Part shown: positions 60,423 through 64,000 of the stretch, one piece after another
Layout: every line of letters begins with the position of its first letter
Position numbering within the stretch: the first letter of the stretch is position 1
Origin: Bradyrhizobium sp. RD5-C2
GTDB lineage: Bacteria > Pseudomonadota > Alphaproteobacteria > Rhizobiales > Xanthobacteraceae
DNA length: 64,000 bases
Direction of reading: 5' to 3'
Assembly: GCF_019972155.1 (NCBI RefSeq)
Contig: NZ_BOVL01000010.1
Coordinates: forward strand, 215,985-279,984
Program-made: the position numbers and the translations under genes
The notes under the pieces: model-generated
Told to the model about the DNA's origin: nothing
Database searches by the model: none
What the model saw: only the letters and a program-made list of their open reading frames with translations

Positions 60423-62864
60423 ATGCGAACGTCGAAAGCCTTGATCGCAGCAACCGTTCTGCTCGCAACTACGAATTTGACGTCAGCCGTTCAGGCTCAG
60501 ACGCAATCTGCAAGCCCACCGGTCTGGGACCGGAGCAAGCTCCCGCTTGCTGATCCTCCCTTCACCGGGAAGATCGGCAAAACCTACCAGGATTCGGTTG
60601 CCGCCTGGCCGCCCGTTCCGGCTCCGCTTCAGGGGGCGCCGAATGTCGTCATTATCGTTCTGGATGACGTCGGGTTTGGTCAGGTGAGCACATTTGGCGG
60701 TCCGGTCCCTACACCCAATCTGGACAAGCTTGCTGCGGAGGGGCTTCGCTACAATCGCTTCCACACAACAGCGATTTGCGGCCCATCGCGTGCAGCGTTG
60801 ATCACCGGACGTAATCACCACAACGTGGCGACCGGCTTCCTTGCCGAGTGGGCGACAGGCTTCCCCAGCTACAACAACATGATCCCGCGGACGACCGCGA
60901 CAGTTGGTTCGATATTGAAGTACAACGGTTACAACACATCGTGGTTTGGCAAGGATCACAATACTCCCGATTGGGAAAGCAGTGTTGCCGGGCCTTATGA
61001 CCGGTGGCCCACGGGCATGGGCTTCGACTACTTCTACGGCTTCATCGGCGGCGAGACTCATCAATACTATCCGGTGCTTTTCGAAAACACCTCGCCTGTC
61101 GAGCCTGACAAGACGCCCGAGCAGGGCTATCACTTTATGACGGATATGATCGACAGGGCCATCAATTGGCTGCGCTACAATAAATCCGTCGCACCTCAGA
61201 AGCCTGTACTTCTCTATTTCGCGCCGGGCGCGGCCCACGCGCCGCATCACGCACCCAAGGAATGGCGAGACAAGTTTAAGGGGCAGTTTGACGCAGGCTG
61301 GGATGCGGTGCGTGAAGCTACCTATCAACGGCAGTTGCAGAAGGGGATCATTCCCGCCGGCACGGAGCTCACGCCGCGGCCGGACTGGGTGAAGCCATGG
61401 GATTCGCTCGCCGCCGACGAGAAGAAGCTCTATGCGCGCTTCATGGAGAACTACGCCGGGTATCTATCGTTCGCCGACTCGGAATGCGGACGGCTGCTCA
61501 GCGCGATCAAGGAGCTACCGGATGCCGACAACACGCTGATCTTCTACATCGTCGGTGACAATGGTGCGAGTTCTGAAGGCGGCATGCAGGGCACGGTTAA
61601 CGAGGTGGCGAGCCTGAGTGGTATCCAGGCGCGTCTGGAAGACAATCTCAAGGAAATCGACAAAATCGGAGGCCCCGACACCGAGCCGCATTACCCGTTG
61701 GGCTGGGCCTGGGCTGGCAATGCGCCGTTCCAATGGGTGAAGCAGGTCGCTTCGCATTTTGGCGGCTCCCGAAATCCAATGGTCGTATCGTGGCCAGCAC
61801 GGATCAAGGATGCCGGCGGGATGCGCAGCCAGTTCACGCATCTGATCGACATCGTCCCGACGATTCTCGATGTAGCCCACATCCCCGCGCCCCAGACCGT
61901 CGATGGTATCGTGCAGAAGCCCATGGACGGGGTGTCGATCGCGAGTACGTTCGGCGATGCCAACGCAAAGCCGGTTCGAGAGCGGCAGTACTTCGAGGTC
62001 TTCACCAACCGGGCAATCTATGATCACGGCTGGATTGCGGCCGCCCAGCATACGCTGCCCTGGCGGCAGGATCTGGCGCCTGGACATTGGGAAAACGACA
62101 AGTGGGAACTTTACAACATTGACGAGGACTACAGCGAAGCCAACGATCTGGCGGCAAAAAATCCCGCGAAGTTGGCGGAACTGAAGAAGCTGTTCGATGC
62201 GGAGGCGGAAAAGAACCACGTCTACCCGTTTGATGATCGCGGCGCAGCGCGTCTCGCGGTGCCCAAGCCCTCGCCCGGTGGGACGGACCCCAATCGAACC
62301 AAGTTCACCTATTACGCGGGCGCGTCGCGCCTGCCTGAGACTGCGTCACCGAACACGAAGAATCGCTCGCATCGGATCACGGCCGTCGTCGAGATGCCCG
62401 ATAAAGGCGGCGAAGGCGTCATCGTTGCCTCTGGTGGTCAATCGGCGGGATATGCGCTGTACGTGAAAGACGGCATGCTGATCTATCACTACAATTGGTT
62501 TGGTCGCGAGCGCACCAGCATCACCTCCAACGTGCCGTTGCCGACCGGCGAGTCCACGGTCGCCCTCGAGTTTGCCTACGACGGCGGTGGTCTCGGCAAG
62601 GGAGGTGAGGCCGTGATCGGAATCAACGGCAAGGAGGTCGGCCGAGGCCGCATCCCCAACACGGTGGCAGGTCGCTTCGGCATCGATACGTTTGGTGTCG
62701 GCTCAGATACGGGCGCTCCGGTATCCGACGCCTACACCGCTCCCTTCCCGTTCACCGGCAAGATCAAACGCGTCGATATCGAACTCGGCCCGCAAAGTTT
62801 GAAACCGGAAGACGAAGCGAAGCTGCATGAGATGCAGACGATGTTCGTCGGTGCACAGGAGTAG
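60423..62864 (+). CDS. Sec-exported type I arylsulfatase (paralogue 2)
   Basis: An 813-residue sulfatase, tandem paralogue of the preceding gene: signal at about 1-26, VVIIVLDDVGFGQVSTFGGP, C119-G-P-S-R123 in TTAICGPSRAALITGRNHH, WFGKDHNTPDWES and FYIVGDNGASSEGGMQGTVN. It too has the C-terminal beta-rich domain (about 660-813). ATG 60423 has GGAGG 5 bases upstream; ATG 60411 lies before that site. Differences in the middle part suggest a different sulfate-ester preference. Confidence 0.93.
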   Translation: MRTSKALIAATVLLATTNLTSAVQAQTQSASPPVWDRSKLPLADPPFTGKIGKTYQDSVAAWPPVPAPLQGAPNVVIIVLDDVGFGQVSTFGGPVPTPNLDKLAAEGLRYNRFHTTAICGPSRAALITGRNHHNVATGFLAEWATGFPSYNNMIPRTTATVGSILKYNGYNTSWFGKDHNTPDWESSVAGPYDRWPTGMGFDYFYGFIGGETHQYYPVLFENTSPVEPDKTPEQGYHFMTDMIDRAINWLRYNKSVAPQKPVLLYFAPGAAHAPHHAPKEWRDKFKGQFDAGWDAVREATYQRQLQKGIIPAGTELTPRPDWVKPWDSLAADEKKLYARFMENYAGYLSFADSECGRLLSAIKELPDADNTLIFYIVGDNGASSEGGMQGTVNEVASLSGIQARLEDNLKEIDKIGGPDTEPHYPLGWAWAGNAPFQWVKQVASHFGGSRNPMVVSWPARIKDAGGMRSQFTHLIDIVPTILDVAHIPAPQTVDGIVQKPMDGVSIASTFGDANAKPVRERQYFEVFTNRAIYDHGWIAAAQHTLPWRQDLAPGHWENDKWELYNIDEDYSEANDLAAKNPAKLAELKKLFDAEAEKNHVYPFDDRGAARLAVPKPSPGGTDPNRTKFTYYAGASRLPETASPNTKNRSHRITAVVEMPDKGGEGVIVASGGQSAGYALYVKDGMLIYHYNWFGRERTSITSNVPLPTGESTVALEFAYDGGGLGKGGEAVIGINGKEVGRGRIPNTVAGRFGIDTFGVGSDTGAPVSDAYTAPFPFTGKIKRVDIELGPQSLKPEDEAKLHEMQTMFVGAQE

Positions 62865-62920
62865 ACGGCTACTAGATGTCGTTCGATCGTACGTTCCAGG
62901 TGGGCCACGGCCCGCTTGGG

Positions 62921-62934
62921 GGTGAAGCTTCACC
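62921..62934. other. Palindrome before the DUF3302 gene
   Basis: Perfect 14-bp palindrome GGTGAAGCTTCACC in the 93-base gap between the second arylsulfatase and the DUF3302 gene, 23 bases before its ATG. Possibly an operator; no promoter elements were identified around it. Confidence 0.45.
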
Positions 62935-62957
62935 TAACTTGGCGAGAGGTCGATAGA

Positions 62958-63323
62958 ATGGACTTCAAGCTTCAGGCGTTCGGGCCATTTCTGCACTGGC
63001 TGACGCTGATCGTGCTTTGCATCATGCCGGTCGTGCTGGCGTATGTGATTTACCGCCTCGGGGGGCTTCCCGGGGCGATCGCGCGCTCACGCAATCATCC
63101 GCAGGCGGAGGCCATCAACATCTGTGGCTGGATGGGTATCCTCACATTGGTGCTGTGGCCGTTGGCGCTGATCTGGGCTTATCTCGCGCCAAGCAAGCCA
63201 TTGACCGGCGGTGCTGCGGCGGGAGCCAATGACACGGCATTGATCGCCCAGCTTCAGGACGCCCGGCGGCGGCTCGCGGCGATCGAAGGCAGACTTCCGC
63301 AGCAGCAGCGGGCAGGGGGCTGA
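62958..63323 (+). CDS. DUF3302 inner-membrane protein (YiaW/YibI-like)
   Basis: A 121-residue protein with two membrane segments (about 12-30, LHWLTLIVLCIMPVVLAYVI, and 52-72, WMGILTLVLWPLALIWAYLA), then a short coiled coil (about 88-112). DUF3302 proteins are encoded next to HlyD-type adaptors, as with yiaW-yiaV in E. coli, and the same arrangement occurs here. ATG 62958 follows GAGAGG. Its stop is one base before the next ATG region. Confidence 0.85.
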   Translation: MDFKLQAFGPFLHWLTLIVLCIMPVVLAYVIYRLGGLPGAIARSRNHPQAEAINICGWMGILTLVLWPLALIWAYLAPSKPLTGGAAAGANDTALIAQLQDARRRLAAIEGRLPQQQRAGG

Positions 63324-63324
63324 C

Positions 63325-63519
63325 ATGCTCTGGGCCATCGCGAGCTCGATCGTCGTGATCTACCTCTATCGCCAGCTCAACGCGCCGAGCACTCCTGCTA
63401 CTGCATCGGGAGGCGCCCCCGCCGGCACGATCGAAGCCGAGATCGCCGCATTGAATGCGCAAATTGCAGCACTCGAAACCAAAATTGCGGGCTCGGGCGG
63501 CGGAGGCGTCAAGCCATGA
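63325..63519 (+). CDS. Small membrane-anchored coiled-coil protein (64 residues)
   Basis: A 64-residue protein. An N-terminal membrane segment (MLWAIASSIVVIYLYRQL) leads to an Ala/Gly/Pro-rich linker and a short heptad helix (IEAEIAALNAQIAALETKIA). GCAGGGGG precedes the ATG. It overlaps the next gene (ATGATG) and follows DUF3302 by one base, so all three are coupled. Possibly an accessory of the HlyD assembly; no known family recognised. Confidence 0.65.
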   Translation: MLWAIASSIVVIYLYRQLNAPSTPATASGGAPAGTIEAEIAALNAQIAALETKIAGSGGGGVKP

Positions 63520-64000
63520 TGCCGGCCATTTTCGGAAGTTACGCGGCGCTGATCTGGCTCGTCTTCGCGAAGCTCAGGCTGATTCCGCTGACTTTACCTA
63601 TCGCAATCGTTCTGGCCGCGGTCGGACCGCTCTTTGCTTTCTACATCATCCTGTCGATGAACAATGATCATCCGTCCTCGACCGACGCGCGGGTGTTCCA
63701 GCGGGTGGTGCAGATCACGCCGCACATCACCGTCCCGGGTCGGGTTCAGACTGTCGTAGCGCAGGCCAACACACCGCTGACGAAGGGCGACGTGCTCTTC
63801 ACGATCGACCCAAGGCCCTTTCAGTTCGAGGTCAATCGCCTGGAGGCTGCCGTCGCGGCTGCCACGCAGTCTGTCCCGCAGTTGAAGGCGGCGCTGGACC
63901 AGGCGACGGCAGGCGTTGAACGTGCCGGGGCGCAGTTGAGTTTGGCTCAAGCCGACTTCGATCGCCAGAACGTGCTGTTCACCAAAGGCGATATCGCGCA
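63516..64000 (+). CDS. HlyD-family membrane-fusion protein (5' part, cut by window edge)
   Basis: Open to the right end of the window. The product starts MMPAIFGSYAALIWLVFAKL with two hydrophobic segments (about 7-20 and 24-48), then STDARVFQRVVQITPHITVP, GRVQTVVAQANTPLTKGDVL, FTIDPRPFQFEVNRLEAAVA and a long helix with AQADFDRQNVLFTKGDIA. These are the lipoyl and hairpin parts of a YiaV/EmrA-like adaptor. The start is ATG 63516 or 63519. It is coupled to the DUF3302 gene pair. Confidence 0.85.
   Translation, partial: MMPAIFGSYAALIWLVFAKLRLIPLTLPIAIVLAAVGPLFAFYIILSMNNDHPSSTDARVFQRVVQITPHITVPGRVQTVVAQANTPLTKGDVLFTIDPRPFQFEVNRLEAAVAAATQSVPQLKAALDQATAGVERAGAQLSLAQADFDRQNVLFTKGDIA

Overview
The window looks like chromosomal DNA of a Bradyrhizobium/Rhodopseudomonas-type alphaproteobacterium. 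This is inferred from the high GC content, a CbbR-governed form IC RuBisCO operon, a ChvE-GguAB type sugar transporter, many orphan substrate-binding proteins, and several families of palindromic intergenic repeats typical of that group. No rRNA, tRNA, CRISPR array or intact transposase was seen.

Layout. (1) 55-6432: ilvD, then a TetR-type regulator with two palindromic operators, divergent from an orphan LIV-type binding protein plus a metallo-beta-lactamase-fold hydrolase, and followed by a carboxymuconolactone decarboxylase-like protein and an SDR. (2) 6451-14559: a LysR regulator and a divergent ribose-type ABC operon. It has two permeases, and the second is fused to a strictosidine-synthase/SMP-30-like propeller; a second free propeller protein and the ATPase follow. 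(3) 15099-26157: genes for CoA-dependent aerobic breakdown of an aromatic acid, best explained as anthranilate derived from kynurenine: bifunctional monooxygenase/reductase, SDR, enoyl-CoA hydratase, Rid protein, FAD monooxygenase, cupin, LIV binding protein, MarR, kynurenine-formamidase-like hydrolase and aryl-CoA ligase. Four copies of one 22-bp dyad link the MarR gene with the two catabolic promoters. (4) 26195-30287: EmrAB-type efflux pump with divergent TetR and a SnoaL-like protein. (5) 30311-32008: hybrid histidine kinase. (6) 32166-41969: cbbR and cbbFPTALSX followed by a frameshifted cbbY. (7) 42001-42319: two diverged tandem copies of an element with conserved blocks and hairpins, not explained by any gene. 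(8) 42573-47363: chvE-mmsA-mmsB sugar transporter and an inositol-monophosphatase-like gene. (9) 47364-52398: a decayed region with three gene remnants, hairpins and one TPR/TolB-like gene. (10) 52399-64000: a sulfatase island with a formylglycine-generating enzyme, one Tat-type and two Sec-type sulfatases, a Tat-type HAD protein, DUF3300, DUF3302 and a HlyD protein cut by the window edge.

Together the window holds inducible uptake and catabolism modules (aromatic acid, sugars, sulfate esters) around an autotrophic CO2-fixation operon. Starts were chosen from ribosome binding sites and family N-termini. Functions rest on motif recognition only; no database search was run.
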